Shown in pieces: positions 1 through 9,879 of a stretch of DNA of 64,000 nt. Each line of letters opens with the position of its first letter. Position 1 is the stretch's first letter. The DNA comes from Halomonas sp. THAF5a (lineage in GTDB: Bacteria; Pseudomonadota; Gammaproteobacteria; Pseudomonadales; Halomonadaceae), in the NCBI RefSeq assembly GCF_009363755.1, contig NZ_CP045417.1, positions 2,170,001 through 2,234,000 on the forward strand. Direction: 5' to 3'. Made by a program: the position numbers and the translations under genes. The notes under the pieces are model-generated. The model was not told where the DNA came from. It ran no database searches and was given only the letters and a program-made list of their open reading frames with translations.

Positions 1-1634
1 GTCACCGCCCCCGCCGTGGGCTGGTAGAGCCCCAGCAGCAGCTTGTTGAGCGAGGTCTTGCCGCAGCCCACCCGCCCCAGCAGCGCCACCCGCTCGCCCG
101 GCTCGACGGTCAGCGAGACGTCGCGCAGGGCGTCGCGCTCCGCCTCGGGATAGCGCAGCGAGACCTTGTCGAAGCGGATCTCGCCGCGCACCACCGGGCG
201 GTCGATGAAGGCCTTGCCGTCGGGTCGCTCCACCGGGCGCTCCATCACCGCATCCAGCGACTGCAGCGCCGTGGAGGCCTGGTGGTACTGCGCGAGCAGC
301 GCCGCGGCCTGGCTGATCGGCGCCATGGCCCGCGACGACAGCAGGTAGGCCGCGATCAGTCCGCCCTGGGTCAGGTTGCCCTCGATGATCTGGTAGACCC
401 CGATCAGGATCACGCACACCGCCACGCTGTGCTGGGCCCAGAGCGCTACGCTCGAGACCGAGGAGCTGACCAGGCGCAGCTGGGCGGAGGTCCGCGACAG
501 GAAGGCCGAGGCCTTCTCCCAGCTGCCCTGGAGGCGGCTCTCGGCGCGCAGCGACTTGACGGTCTCCAGGCTCGAGAGCGATTCGACCAGGGTGGCGTTG
601 CGCTGGGCTCCCACTCGCCAGGTGGTCTCGGAGAGCTCGTGGAGCTTGCCCTGGGCGGCCAGGGCGTAGAGCAGCACGAAGACGATGCCGACCAGCAGCG
701 GGATCACCAGCGGCGGGCCGATCAGCGCGATGATGCCCACGAACAGCAGCACGAAGGGCAGGTCGACCAGCGCCACCACCGTGGCGGAGCCGATGAAGGC
801 CCGCACCGACTCGAAGGACTGCAGGGTGGCCGCGAAGGAGCCGGTGGAGGCGGGACGCGCCTCCATGCGCAGGCCCAGCACCCGCGCCATGATCGACGAC
901 GACAGCTTGACGTCGGCGCGACTCGCTGCCAGGTCGACGAAGGCGTTGCGCATCAGGCGCAGGGCCAGGTCGAAGCAGAGCACGAGGAAGATACCCGCCG
1001 CCAGCACCCAGAGCGTCTCGGTGGCGTGATTCGGCACCACACGGTCGTAGACGTTGAGCACGAACAGCGGCATCGCCACAGCGAAGAGGTTGATCACCAC
1101 CGACCCCGCGATGACATCGCGGTAGAGCCGACGATTCTCGCGGATGACGCCCCAGAACCAGTGGCGCGCACGCTGCCGGTTGACCTCGGGCCCACGGTCG
1201 TCGAAGCGAAAGCGCGGACGCACGTAGATCGCCTGGCCGCTGTAGCTCGACTGCAGGCCGTCCAGGCTAACCTCGGTCTCGGCGTCACCGAGCTCGGGAA
1301 AGATCACCCGGGCCCGGCGCGCCTTGAGGTCCAGCGCCAGCAGCACGCAGGCACGTCCCGGCTCGAGCAGCAGCACGGCGGGAAACAGGGCGGGATTGAG
1401 CTGCACCAGACGGCTCTCGGTGATCCGCGCGGTGAGCCCGGCGCGGGCCGCGGCACGCGCGAAGACGCCGGGCGTCAGCCTCCCCTGCTCGAGGGGCAGG
1501 CCGGCGATCAGCGAATCGGCGGTGGCCGCCCGATCATGCACCTGGGCGATGGTCTGCAGGCATTCGAGCAGCTCGTCATGCACCGCCGACCGAGCGGGCC
1601 CCATGCCCGGATCCAGCGCTTCCTTCTGCGTCAC
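1..1634 (-). CDS. Type I secretion ABC transporter, permease/ATPase (LapB/HlyB-like), 3'-truncated by window edge
   Basis: Inner-membrane ABC exporter of a type I secretion system, which would drive export of a large adhesin or RTX-type protein through the TolC-like protein encoded just upstream. About 544 codons are visible. Residues 1-130 or so form a degenerate C39-peptidase-like domain, followed by the membrane domain (VINLFAVAMPLFVLNVYDRV opens it) and the start of the ATPase domain with Walker A GRVGCGKTS close to the edge. The start is a GTG at 1634, chosen because GAGGTGG lies a few bases upstream; no ATG nearby has a ribosome-binding site. The order TolC then ABC on one strand matches LapE/LapB-type loci. 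The HlyD-like adaptor would be expected beyond the left edge. Family assignment is confident, cargo unknown. Confidence 0.9.
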   Translation of the reverse strand, partial: MTQKEALDPGMGPARSAVHDELLECLQTIAQVHDRAATADSLIAGLPLEQGRLTPGVFARAAARAGLTARITESRLVQLNPALFPAVLLLEPGRACVLLALDLKARRARVIFPELGDAETEVSLDGLQSSYSGQAIYVRPRFRFDDRGPEVNRQRARHWFWGVIRENRRLYRDVIAGSVVINLFAVAMPLFVLNVYDRVVPNHATETLWVLAAGIFLVLCFDLALRLMRNAFVDLAASRADVKLSSSIMARVLGLRMEARPASTGSFAATLQSFESVRAFIGSATVVALVDLPFVLLFVGIIALIGPPLVIPLLVGIVFVLLYALAAQGKLHELSETTWRVGAQRNATLVESLSSLETVKSLRAESRLQGSWEKASAFLSRTSAQLRLVSSSVSSVALWAQHSVAVCVILIGVYQIIEGNLTQGGLIAAYLLSSRAMAPISQAAALLAQYHQASTALQSLDAVMERPVERPDGKAFIDRPVVRGEIRFDKVSLRYPEAERDALRDVSLTVEPGERVALLGRVGCGKTSLNKLLLGLYQPTAGAV

Positions 1635-1655
1635 AGCCACCTCATTACATCAAAG

Positions 1656-1681
1656 CGCCCCACCGCGACCACGGTGGGGCG
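1656..1681 (-). terminator. Strong intergenic hairpin between the TolC-like and ABC genes
   Basis: A 10-bp perfect stem (CGCCCCACCG / CGGTGGGGCG) with a 6-base loop sits between the stop of the outer-membrane gene and the GTG of the ABC gene. On the minus strand it is followed only by CTTTG, so it is a weak terminator at best. It could act as an attenuator or mRNA-stability element inside the operon. Confidence 0.45.
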
Positions 1682-1721
1682 AAGCATGTCGGCAGGCCAA
1701 ACCTGCCCGTTTCGTGTCCGC

Positions 1722-3845
1722 TCAGCCGCGCACCGCGTAGCTATCGGCGAAGCCCATGGTCTCGAGCCTTCCACGCAGCGGCGCCAGCGCGGCGCGGTCG
1801 GCGATCGGCCCCAGCTGGACACGGTGCAGACTCCCGGTGGATTCCAGCCTGACGGGCAGATCGAACTCACCTTCCAGCCGAGCGCCGAGCCCACTGGCTC
1901 GCGCCTCACTCGAGAGGGCAGCCACCTGCAGGAAGGTGCCTTCAAGTGGTTCCGATAATACCGGCTCGGCGCGTCCGCTCAAATCCAGATTTTCACCGAC
2001 GCGCTCCAGGGTAACCTCGACGCGACGATTCTGACGACGCCCCTCTACCGTGGCGTTGCTGGCCACCGGCTGGCGGGAGCCGAAGCCGCGGGTCTCGACC
2101 AGCCCCCGGTCGACCCCCTGGGTCACCAGGTATCGGGCCACGCTGTCGGCGCGCGCCTGGGAGAGCGGGTCGTTGATGGCGTCGCTGCCGGTAATGTCGG
2201 CATGGCCGGCGATGAAGACCCGGGCAAGGTTGTTCATGCCGCGGATCTCGGCCGCCAGCGCATCGAGCTCAGATCGGGCATCGCCGCTCAACTCCGAGCT
2301 GTTGATCTCGAACAGGGCATCGGCGGAGAGGGTCACGTCCGGCGCCCGGGGCGGCGCCTCGATGCCGCCAGTGAAGTCGGCCAGGGTGAAACCGCGGGGG
2401 CCCTGGGCGGGACAGATCACGTCGGGATGGATCTCGACGCCGTCGCTGTCAAGCGACGCCAGCGTCGGCATGTCGTCGCGACGCACTTCGAGCGCCTGCA
2501 TCAGCTGGCCCATGGCGGCCAGGGTGCGGGCGTCGGCGAGCGCCACGTCATAGCGGGCGTTGGCGTAGGCGCGGCTCGCCTCGAAGTACTCGTTCTCGCT
2601 GTCCAGCACGTCGAGCAGGGTGCGCTGGCCGATATCGAACTGCTGCTGATAGGCCCCGCGGACCCGGTCGATGGACTGGCGGTGCTCATTCAGATACTGC
2701 AGCTGCTCGCGCAGTCGCTGGGTATCGTTGTAGGCGATCTGGGTGGTCTGGCGCACGTCGACGCAGGCCTTCTCGCGCAGGTTCACGGCCTGCTCGACCC
2801 GCTCGCTGGCTGCCCGAAAGGACGAGAGGTCGCTGCCGCCGCGATAGAGGTTCATGCTGGCCACCAGCTCGATGCTGTGGCGGTCCCGATGCTCACCGTC
2901 GGCGATGGTGTCGTAGCTGCCGTCGTTGTTCTCGTAGGTCCCGGTGCGCCCGCGCAGGTCGAGGCGCGGCTGGAAGGCCGAGCGGGTCCCGCGCTGCTCG
3001 GCGCGGCTGGCCTCGATGTTCTCGATGGCGGCGTGGAACTCGGGGTTGCCCTGGAAGGCCAGATCGAGCGCCTGGCCGACATCCGCCGGTAGTCGATCAT
3101 CCATCGCCGGCACCGGCGCCAGGCTCTCGGCCGGCAGGTCGCCGACGATGCGCTGGAAGCGCGCCGTCACATCGTGCAGATTGGAGGCCTCGATCAGCAG
3201 GTTCGACTCGGCCAGCGCCAGGCGGCCGCTGATCTGCTCCAGGTCGACGCGGCGCCCCGCCCCGGACATCGCCCGCTCCTCGATCTGGGTGTAGACCCGC
3301 AGATGCTCGCGGTAGTTGTCCTGGGCCAGGCGCACCAGTTCGCGATGGCGCTGCACGTCCAGGTAGGCGCGGGTCGCCTCCAGCGCCACCTCCTCACTCG
3401 CTCCCAGCAGCTCGTAGTAGCGCACCAGTTCGGCGAGATCGAGGCGCTCGACCTCGCTGGCCGTAGCCAGGCCGTCCCAGAGCATCTGGGTGATGGTCAG
3501 TTCGGCATAGCTGGTGTCATAACTCCCCCGGGCGTCGAGCTGGCGATCCTCCAGGCCGGCGCCCGCCGCCAGATCGACGCTGGGCAGATAGTTGCCCCGT
3601 GCGACACCGATATCGTTGCCGGCGGCCTGGAAGCCGTTGAAGGCCGCCATCACCTCGGGGTTGGTCGCGAGCGCCTGCTGGACGACCTGGCGCAGGTCGC
3701 TGCTGCCCGGCGAGGCCAGACCCTGGGGCAGCGACTGCGCGACCGCCGCGGTGATCGGCGCCAACGTCAGAGAGGCCCCCATGACGATCGAGCCGAGCAG
3801 GCGACGAGCGTGGATGAACGACAGGGGGGCAGCGGCGAGTTTCAT
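1722..3845 (-). CDS. TolC-family outer-membrane protein fused to OmpA-like and SPOR-like domains
   Basis: Predicted outer-membrane exit duct of the type I secretion system. The 707-residue protein starts MKLAAAPLSF; this ATG is preferred because AAGGGA lies 6 bases upstream, although an in-frame ATG sits two codons earlier. An N-terminal signal peptide ends near AVAQS. Residues 40-480 or so are two TolC/OEP repeats (NPEVMAAFNGFQ; NPEFHAAIENIEASR). Residues 503-613 are an OmpA C-terminal peptidoglycan-binding domain (GHADITGSDAIND, LSQARADSVARYL, GRRQNRRVEV). Residues 633-705 look like a SPOR domain (FLQVAALSSEARA, HRVQLGPIADRAAL). Typical TolC proteins have about 450-480 residues, so the last 220 residues are an addition that could anchor the duct to peptidoglycan. 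The ABC gene follows on the same strand. Confidence 0.88.
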   Translation of the reverse strand: MKLAAAPLSFIHARRLLGSIVMGASLTLAPITAAVAQSLPQGLASPGSSDLRQVVQQALATNPEVMAAFNGFQAAGNDIGVARGNYLPSVDLAAGAGLEDRQLDARGSYDTSYAELTITQMLWDGLATASEVERLDLAELVRYYELLGASEEVALEATRAYLDVQRHRELVRLAQDNYREHLRVYTQIEERAMSGAGRRVDLEQISGRLALAESNLLIEASNLHDVTARFQRIVGDLPAESLAPVPAMDDRLPADVGQALDLAFQGNPEFHAAIENIEASRAEQRGTRSAFQPRLDLRGRTGTYENNDGSYDTIADGEHRDRHSIELVASMNLYRGGSDLSSFRAASERVEQAVNLREKACVDVRQTTQIAYNDTQRLREQLQYLNEHRQSIDRVRGAYQQQFDIGQRTLLDVLDSENEYFEASRAYANARYDVALADARTLAAMGQLMQALEVRRDDMPTLASLDSDGVEIHPDVICPAQGPRGFTLADFTGGIEAPPRAPDVTLSADALFEINSSELSGDARSELDALAAEIRGMNNLARVFIAGHADITGSDAINDPLSQARADSVARYLVTQGVDRGLVETRGFGSRQPVASNATVEGRRQNRRVEVTLERVGENLDLSGRAEPVLSEPLEGTFLQVAALSSEARASGLGARLEGEFDLPVRLESTGSLHRVQLGPIADRAALAPLRGRLETMGFADSYAVRG

Positions 3846-4277
3846 GATCATTCCCTTTGAAGAGTGGCGACACACCCGCAGAGCGGACCGGTCGTCCTGG
3901 CGATGGAGAGATGGCGGTCCCGTTATCGCGGCATACCACAACCGCTCAGCGGGTCGACTGAAGCCTCTCGTCAGTCGTGTACCACACCCCTCAGGCCATC
4001 ATGCCCACCGACTGTTACGTCACGCAACGGCAAGTCAGGAGATGAGGGGGCGGACGCGACGTCAAACGCTTCATGCCTTGGCATCATATTTTCCAATGTA
4101 ATCAATAGTAACGGAGCCGCAAAAATTGTTCACCTTTCGACTGAGTGACAAGGCGTCATCCCGCCTCTTAGCGGCGCAATGTGGTCGGCAGCGCAGGTAC
4201 CTGCGCGGCACGCTCGCCGACAAACGTGGTATCGTCTGCCCGACCCGAAACGGCGTGGTTACATCAAGGAGAACGAC
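3846..4277. other. Divergent intergenic region between the TolC-OmpA gene and the 93-aa ORF
   Basis: No gene seen in 432 bases. An AT-rich patch at about 4083-4140 stands out from the GC-rich surroundings and probably carries the promoters. On the minus strand a TATGAT at 4083-4088 could be a -10 for the secretion operon, but the matching -35 (TTACTA, 17 bp away) is poor. Confidence 0.35.
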
Positions 4278-4559
4278 ATGGCCTCATCGGAAATCCAGAA
4301 GACCCGGGTGATCAACGAACTGCGGGGCTTCATCAAGAAACTGCTGCAGGATCCGAAGATCCTCGAACAGTCCCTCGAGATCACCCGCCAGCAGCTTACC
4401 GAAGCGAGCGAGGGCGACGTGATGGCCCGCATCGCCAACGAGATCTCCGACACCACCAGCGTGCACATCCCCGAGGATCCCAGCGAGCACTCCGAGGCCG
4501 ACCGGCTCTTCCTCGAGCTGCTCAAGGAGGTCGTGCGGGAAGAACAGGCGCTCTACTGA
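4278..4559 (+). CDS. Hypothetical protein, 93 aa
   Basis: Not recognised. The start MASSEIQKTR is preceded by CAAGGAGAACGAC, a good ribosome-binding site, so translation is likely. The protein is acidic and mostly helical in appearance (FIKKLLQDPKILEQSLEIT; RLFLELLKEVVREEQALY), with no signal peptide, membrane segment or cysteine motif. It lies alone between the secretion operon (divergent) and thiI (same strand, 137 bases downstream). Codon use matches its neighbours. Confidence 0.7.
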   Translation: MASSEIQKTRVINELRGFIKKLLQDPKILEQSLEITRQQLTEASEGDVMARIANEISDTTSVHIPEDPSEHSEADRLFLELLKEVVREEQALY

Positions 4560-4696
4560 GCCCCGGTTGAAGCGCCACGACCGCGACCGCCCTGCCGGGC
4601 GCGGTCGTGGCTGCGTCATGCAGCGCGAAGGCGCCGTGCGGGGCGCGCGCCGGATTGGTAGAATGCCGGCCACATCGTCACTGCTGCTCCCTTCGA

Positions 4697-6178
4697 ATGA
4701 CCTATCTGCTCAAGCTCCACCCCGAAATCACCATCAAGTCACGCTCCGTCCGTCAACACATGACCCGCTGCCTGGCCAGCAACGTGCGCAACACGCTGCG
4801 CCAGCGGGAACCCGACGTGCGTGTGAAGGCGAGCTGGGATGCCCTGCGCGTCGGTCTCCCGGAGACCCTGCCCCCCGAGCGGGAGCGCGAGCTGGAAGAG
4901 AGCCTGACGCGCATCCCCGGCATCCATGAGGTGCTGGCGACCCAGGAGGTCGCCTGCGGCTCGCTCGAGGAGGCCGCCGCGTGGATCGTGCCCCACTGGG
5001 CACCGGCGATCGCCGGGCGCCGGTTTCGCGTTCGCGCCAAGCGCCGCGGCGAGCACGCCTTCTCCTCCATGGACCTGGAGCGCCACCTCGGCGCCGCCCT
5101 GCTGGCGGCCGAGCCCTCGGCAACCGTCGACCTCAAGCACCCCGAGGTGGTGGTCTCGGTGGAACTGAGCGGCCGGCGCCTGCAGCTGATCCGCTCGCGC
5201 CGCCCCGGCCTCGGCGGCTATCCCCTCGGCGTGCAGGGCGAGGCCCTGGCGCTGGTCTCGGGAGGCTTCGACTCGCCCGTGGCCGCCTGGCGCATGCTGC
5301 GCCGCGGTATCAAGACGCACTACCTCTTCTTCAACCTCGGCGGGCCGGCCCACGAGGCGGGCGTCAGGGAGGTGACCCACCACCTCTGGCAGCGCTACAG
5401 CGCCTCGCACAACGTCGACTTCACCTCGGTCCCCTTCGAGGGCGTGGTCGCCGAGATCCTGCGCAGCATCCCCGACGGCCTCATGGGGGTGATCCTCAAG
5501 CGAATGATGGTGCGCGTGGCGAGCCGCATCGCGGAGCGGGCAAACATCCCGGTGCTGGTCACCGGCGATGCCATTGCCCAGGTGTCGAGCCAGACCCTCG
5601 CCAACCTGGCGCAGATCGATGCGGCCAGCGAGCGGCCGATCCTGCGACCGCTGGTCACCGAGGACAAGCAGGAGATCATCGATACCGCTCGGCGCATCGA
5701 CACCGCCCGCTTCGCCGAACAGATGCCGGAGTACTGCGGGGTCATCTCGAAGCGCCCCCATACCCGCGCGCCCGCCGACCAGGTCCTGGCCGCCGAGGCC
5801 GCCTTCGACTTCTCGGTGCTGGAGGCCGCCGTCGAGGCCGCCACCGTGACCCGGGCCAACCGCCTGGGGGAGAAGGCCCGGGCGCCCGGCGAAGTGACCG
5901 TCGTCGACGGACCCGACGACCTCGTCGAGCGGCCGGCGGTCAGCGTGATCGACATCCGCCGCCCCGACGAGTGCGAGGAGGCGCCGCTGTCGCTGCCCGA
6001 CGTGCCCTGCCTGGAGATCCCCTTCTACGAGCTCCAGGAGCAGGCCCAGCACCTCCCCGCCGACCGCGAGTACCTGCTCTACTGCGACCAGGGCGTGATG
6101 AGCCGCATGCAGGCGCTGCATCTCGCCGACCGGGGGCTCGATCACTTCGGGGTCTATCGCCAGGCGGCGTCGGGCTGA
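4697..6178 (+). CDS. thiI: tRNA 4-thiouridine sulfurtransferase ThiI
   Basis: Adenylates and thiolates U8 of tRNA and, in many gammaproteobacteria, passes sulfur to ThiS for thiamine synthesis. The 493-residue protein (E. coli ThiI is 482) begins MTYLLKLHPEITIKS. It has an N-terminal ferredoxin-like/THUMP region, a PP-loop ATPase motif SGGFDSP at about residues 187-193, and a C-terminal rhodanese domain with the persulfide cysteine in LLYCDQGVMS at Cys463. The rhodanese extension is the feature that allows a thiamine role. This agrees with the thiO-thiS-thiG operon 20 kb away in this window. It appears to be transcribed alone. Confidence 0.96.
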   Translation: MTYLLKLHPEITIKSRSVRQHMTRCLASNVRNTLRQREPDVRVKASWDALRVGLPETLPPERERELEESLTRIPGIHEVLATQEVACGSLEEAAAWIVPHWAPAIAGRRFRVRAKRRGEHAFSSMDLERHLGAALLAAEPSATVDLKHPEVVVSVELSGRRLQLIRSRRPGLGGYPLGVQGEALALVSGGFDSPVAAWRMLRRGIKTHYLFFNLGGPAHEAGVREVTHHLWQRYSASHNVDFTSVPFEGVVAEILRSIPDGLMGVILKRMMVRVASRIAERANIPVLVTGDAIAQVSSQTLANLAQIDAASERPILRPLVTEDKQEIIDTARRIDTARFAEQMPEYCGVISKRPHTRAPADQVLAAEAAFDFSVLEAAVEAATVTRANRLGEKARAPGEVTVVDGPDDLVERPAVSVIDIRRPDECEEAPLSLPDVPCLEIPFYELQEQAQHLPADREYLLYCDQGVMSRMQALHLADRGLDHFGVYRQAASG

Positions 6179-6185
6179 GCCTTCA

Positions 6186-6211
6186 TGGGCCGGCGCTTGA
6201 GGGCCGGCCCA
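6186..6211 (+). terminator. Hairpin after thiI
   Basis: A 9-bp stem TGGGCCGGC / GCCGGCCCA with an 8-base loop starts 8 bases after the thiI stop, between two convergent genes. There is no U-tract, so it is a transcript-end candidate rather than a proven intrinsic terminator. Confidence 0.4.
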
Positions 6212-6258
6212 CGACGGCTACCGATCGCGATCGTCGGCCGGCAAGCCTCGCCGGGCGA

Positions 6259-6957
6259 CTAGCGGGGATGGCGAAGGTGGTCGACGAACGCGCGCCAGCG
6301 TGCCGGCAGAGGGATCCAGCCGGCATCGACCATCCTCGGCAGCGCCACCAACAGGCAGACGACGCCCCCTCCCACCGCCATCGCCCACCCGCTGTCGATG
6401 GCGATGCCCTGGCCGGCCAGTACGTAGAGCAGCGTCATCGGGGCCATGCCGAGCGCCGTGGCCACCAGGAAGCGCCCCGTGGAGAGCGCTGTGAGGCCTG
6501 CCGCATAGCTGATCAGCGCGAAGGAGACGACGGGAACCAGCCGCGCCGCCAGCACCATGCCGAAGAGGATGCGCTGCGGGCACTCGGGGAACAGGGCGAG
6601 ATGCCCGTGGAGGAGCCGCTCGACGACCGGCCGGCCCACCAGCCGGGCGATCCAGAAGCTCAGGACGGCGCCCGCCAGCGCCCCGCTCATGCTGACCGCA
6701 AAGGCCAGCGGAGGGGAGTAGATCATGCCCGCCGCCACGCTGACCACCATGGTCGGTATGGGGCCGACAACCACAGTGAGCGCCATCACCCCCGCCAGCA
6801 TCGGCGGGCCCCAGGGGCCCAGCGAGAGGGCGAGGCGCTCCAGGCGCACGGGATCGACCCAGCCCGCCTGGTGGATCCAGAGCCCCAGAGCCACCAGCCC
6901 CGCCAGCAGCAGCAGTGCCAGCAGCGCCTGCCTCCCATGCCGCGGCTCGATTCGCAT
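6259..6957 (-). CDS. TVP38/TMEM64 (DedA-like) family membrane protein
   Basis: Polytopic inner-membrane protein of 232 residues in the SNARE-associated/VTT superfamily; members of the related DedA group are implicated in lipid-carrier flipping, but no substrate can be assigned here. Seen in the sequence are about five or six hydrophobic segments and the family signature region (VVGPIPTMVVSVAAGMIYSP; ARLVPVVSFALISYAAGL), including the conserved arginine-proline pair after GMVLA. The start MRIEPRHGRQ is preferred over an upstream ATG because AAGG lies 5 bases before it. It is convergent with thiI. Confidence 0.85.
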   Translation of the reverse strand: MRIEPRHGRQALLALLLLAGLVALGLWIHQAGWVDPVRLERLALSLGPWGPPMLAGVMALTVVVGPIPTMVVSVAAGMIYSPPLAFAVSMSGALAGAVLSFWIARLVGRPVVERLLHGHLALFPECPQRILFGMVLAARLVPVVSFALISYAAGLTALSTGRFLVATALGMAPMTLLYVLAGQGIAIDSGWAMAVGGGVVCLLVALPRMVDAGWIPLPARWRAFVDHLRHPR

Positions 6958-7142
6958 ATCGCCTTTCCTTGCCCGTGGGGCGGATGCGGCGCAACAGGCG
7001 ACCCGGTGCGCCGGCACCGCGCGATGGCACGGGCCTTCTCTCTCAGTCTAGCCAGCTCTCCCCGCCAGCCCGGACGCGTCGCGCCGGCCGCCGGTCAAGG
7101 AGTGACACCATCCCGATGTCCCCTCGAGCTGGCGCGGCACGC

Positions 7143-7174
7143 AAAAGGGCCCGATGCACGCATGCACCGGGCCC
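7143..7174 (-). terminator. Intrinsic terminator of the lipoprotein gene
   Basis: Stem GGGCCCG / CGGGCCC (7147-7153 with 7168-7174), extended by an inner ATGC/GCAT pairing, lies 32 bases beyond the lipoprotein stop. Read on the minus strand it is followed by TTTT. Confidence 0.65.
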
Positions 7175-7205
7175 GAACCAGCATGGGGCACTGGAGTGAG
7201 CGAGC

Positions 7206-7475
7206 TCAGTTGCAGGGCACCACGGTGCGCTGAGTACTGAGGGCCCAGAGCGTCTGGCCATCCGGCGTCTCGCCCTGCTCACTCCAGGTCTCGGTGACCT
7301 TGACGCAGTAGGAGCCGAGGCTCTCGGTGGTCACCTGGGGATCGGCGGGACGCTCGTTGCCGATGCGCATGATGTCGGGATTCTCGCTGGTATAGTTCGG
7401 GGCAATGGCCCCGCCGGCACAGCCGGTGAGCAGCGCGACGACGCCCATGAGGGGCAGGATACGGCGAAATGCCAT
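7206..7475 (-). CDS. Small putative lipoprotein, 89 aa
   Basis: Function not recognised. The start MAFRRILPLMG has GGAGG upstream. A type II signal peptide is clear: basic N-terminus, hydrophobic core and lipobox LTGC with the lipidated cysteine near residue 19. The mature part is about 70 residues with two further cysteines (SYCVKVTE and the penultimate C of VVPCN), which could form a disulfide in the periplasm. It is divergent from metG and has its own terminator, so it is probably monocistronic. Confidence 0.78.
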   Translation of the reverse strand: MAFRRILPLMGVVALLTGCAGGAIAPNYTSENPDIMRIGNERPADPQVTTESLGSYCVKVTETWSEQGETPDGQTLWALSTQRTVVPCN

Positions 7476-7833
7476 AGGAGCTACCTCCGTGAAGAACATT
7501 GGGATCCAGCGAAGGTGACGCCAGGCTGATGAGTCCGTCGGCAGGCCACGCCATCCACTGGGGCCCTGCCGTCGGAGAGCGGACTCTACCCGAGTCATCG
7601 GACCGTGCCAAATGTCGTCCACCGGCGACGACGCGCCCGAAGTCCCGTTGCCAGCGCGCGACGCGGCGGACATCGGCGCCCCCGATCACCGACCGCCGGG
7701 CGGGTGCAGCGCAGGAGGAAGATGCTACAATCCCACCCCTGATTTCACGGACATTTCGCATGGCGGCCTCGACTTCGCCCAGGGCGTCGAGTCGGCCGCC
7801 ATGCTCCACGCTTACGGGAACCTCTGAGCCATC
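7476..7833. promoter_or_regulatory. Divergent intergenic region lipoprotein / metG
   Basis: No convincing gene in 358 bases. A TACAAT at 7726-7731 on the + strand, about 100 bases before the metG start, is a plausible -10 for metG, though no good -35 sits 17 bp upstream. Short reading frames here lack ribosome-binding sites. Confidence 0.35.
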
Positions 7834-9870
7834 ATGTCGAATACCGCTCCGCGCAAGATCCTGGTCACCAGCGCCCTGCCCTACGCCAACGGCGACATCC
7901 ACCTGGGCCACCTGCTGGAGTACATCCAGACCGACATCTGGGTACGCTTCCAGAAGAGTCGCGGCCACGAGTGCCACTACGTCTGCGCCGACGACGCTCA
8001 CGGCACCGCGATCATGCTGCGCGCCGAGCAGGAGGGCATCACCTCGGAGGCGCTGATCGAGCGCGTCTCACGCGACCACCAGGCCGACTTCTCGCGCTTC
8101 GGGGTGGCCTTCGACAACTACCACTCGACCCACTCGGCGGAGAACCGCCACTTCAGCGAGCTGATCTATACCCGGCTGCGCGACAAGGGGCACATCGCCA
8201 CCCGCGACATCGAGCAGATGTACGACCCGGCGAAGGGCCTGTTCCTGGCCGACCGTTTCATCAAGGGCACCTGCCCGACGTGCAAGACCGAGGACCAGTA
8301 CGGCGACAACTGCGAGGCGTGCGGGGCCACCTACACGCCGGCCGAGCTGATCGACCCGGTCTCGGCCATCTCCGGCGCCACCCCCGAGGTGCGCACCTCC
8401 ACCCACTATTTCTTCAAGCTGCCGGACTTCGCCGACTTCCTGAAGGCCTGGATCGACGACGATCACGTCCAGCCGCAGATCCGCAACAAGCTGATGGAGT
8501 GGTTCGAGTCGGGTTTCAACGAGTGGGACATCTCCCGCGACGCCCCCTACTTCGGCTTCGAGATTCCCGATGCACCAGGCAAGTACTTCTATGTCTGGCT
8601 CGACGCGCCGATCGGCTACCTGGCGAGCTTCCAGAACCTCTGCGAACGCGAGGGCCTCGACTTCGACGCCTACTGGCGCCGGGACTCCGACGCGGAGGTC
8701 TACCACTTCATCGGCAAGGACATCGTCTACTTCCACGCCCTGTTCTGGCCGGCCATGCTGCACGGCGCCGACTTCCGCACCCCCACGGCCGTCAACTGCC
8801 ACGGCTTCGTGACGGTCAACGGCGCCAAGATGTCCAAGTCCCGGGGCACCTTCATCAAGGCGGCCACCTACGCGGACCACCTGAACCCCGAGTACCTGCG
8901 CTACTACTTCGCCGCCAAGCTCACCTCGCGGGTCGACGACCTGGACCTCAACCTCGAGGACTTCGCCGCCCGGGTCAACAGCGACCTGGTCGGCAAGGTG
9001 GTCAACATCGCCAGCCGCTGCGCCGGCTTCGTCAAGAAGCTCGGCGGCGGGCGGCTCGCCGCCCACTGCAGCGAGCCCGACATGGTCGCGCGCTTCATCG
9101 CCGCCGGTGACGAGATCGCCGCCGAGTTCGAGGCCCGCGAGTTCGGCCGCGCCATGCGCCGCATCATGGAGCTGGCCGACGAGGCCAACACCTACATCGC
9201 CGAGGCCGAGCCCTGGGTGCTGGCCAAGCAGGAGGGCCGCGAGCAGGAGGTGCTCGACATCTGCTCGGTGGGCATCAACCTGTTCCGCCAGCTGATGGTC
9301 TACCTGGCCCCGGTGGTGCCGGCCATGGCCGACCAGGCCCGCGACTTCCTGAAGCTCGAGAGCCTCGACTGGCACAGCCGTCACGCCCTGCTGGTGGATC
9401 ACGAGATCGCCAAGTTCAAGCCGCTGATGACCCGCGTCGAGCGGGAGAAGATCGATGCCATGATGGCCGCATCGAAGGAGGATCTGGTGGAAGAGCAGAA
9501 GCTGAAGGAGACCGCCAAGGGCCCGCTGGCCGAGACGCCCATCGCCGACGAGATCGCCTTCGACGACTTCGCCAAGGTCGACCTTCGCATCGCCCGCATC
9601 GCCAAGGCCGAGTACGTCGAGAAGGCCGACAAGCTGCTCAAGCTGACCCTGGACCTGGGCGGCGAGAGCCGCACCGTCTTCGCCGGCATCCGCGCCGCCT
9701 ACGCCCCCGAGGCCCTGGAGGGTCGCCTGACCGTGATGGTGGCCAACCTGGCGCCGCGCAAGATGCGCTTCGGCGTCTCCGAGGGCATGGTGCTCGCCGC
9801 CGGCAACGACGACGGCATCACCCTGCTCAGCCCCGACGCCGGGGCCGAGCCGGGCCAGCGAATCAGCTGA
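7834..9870 (+). CDS. metG: Methionyl-tRNA synthetase
   Basis: Charges tRNA-Met and initiator tRNA with methionine. The 678-residue protein is full length. The class I signatures are HLGH at residues 23-26 and KMSKS at about 332-336. A zinc-knuckle insertion contains CPTC and CEAC pairs, followed by the anticodon-binding helical domain. A C-terminal EMAP/Trbp111-like tRNA-binding domain, the dimer form of MetG, starts near [14 protein letters not shown]. The start follows a modest GAGCCATC leader. The ferredoxin gene follows after 9 bases, so the two are likely co-transcribed. Confidence 0.98.
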   Translation: MSNTAPRKILVTSALPYANGDIHLGHLLEYIQTDIWVRFQKSRGHECHYVCADDAHGTAIMLRAEQEGITSEALIERVSRDHQADFSRFGVAFDNYHSTHSAENRHFSELIYTRLRDKGHIATRDIEQMYDPAKGLFLADRFIKGTCPTCKTEDQYGDNCEACGATYTPAELIDPVSAISGATPEVRTSTHYFFKLPDFADFLKAWIDDDHVQPQIRNKLMEWFESGFNEWDISRDAPYFGFEIPDAPGKYFYVWLDAPIGYLASFQNLCEREGLDFDAYWRRDSDAEVYHFIGKDIVYFHALFWPAMLHGADFRTPTAVNCHGFVTVNGAKMSKSRGTFIKAATYADHLNPEYLRYYFAAKLTSRVDDLDLNLEDFAARVNSDLVGKVVNIASRCAGFVKKLGGGRLAAHCSEPDMVARFIAAGDEIAAEFEAREFGRAMRRIMELADEANTYIAEAEPWVLAKQEGREQEVLDICSVGINLFRQLMVYLAPVVPAMADQARDFLKLESLDWHSRHALLVDHEIAKFKPLMTRVEREKIDAMMAASKEDLVEEQKLKETAKGPLAETPIADEIAFDDFAKVDLRIARIAKAEYVEKADKLLKLTLDLGGESRTVFAGIRAAYAPEALEGRLTVMVANLAPRKMRFGVSEGMVLAAGNDDGITLLSPDAGAEPGQRIS

Positions 9871-9879
9871 CCGGCCGTG

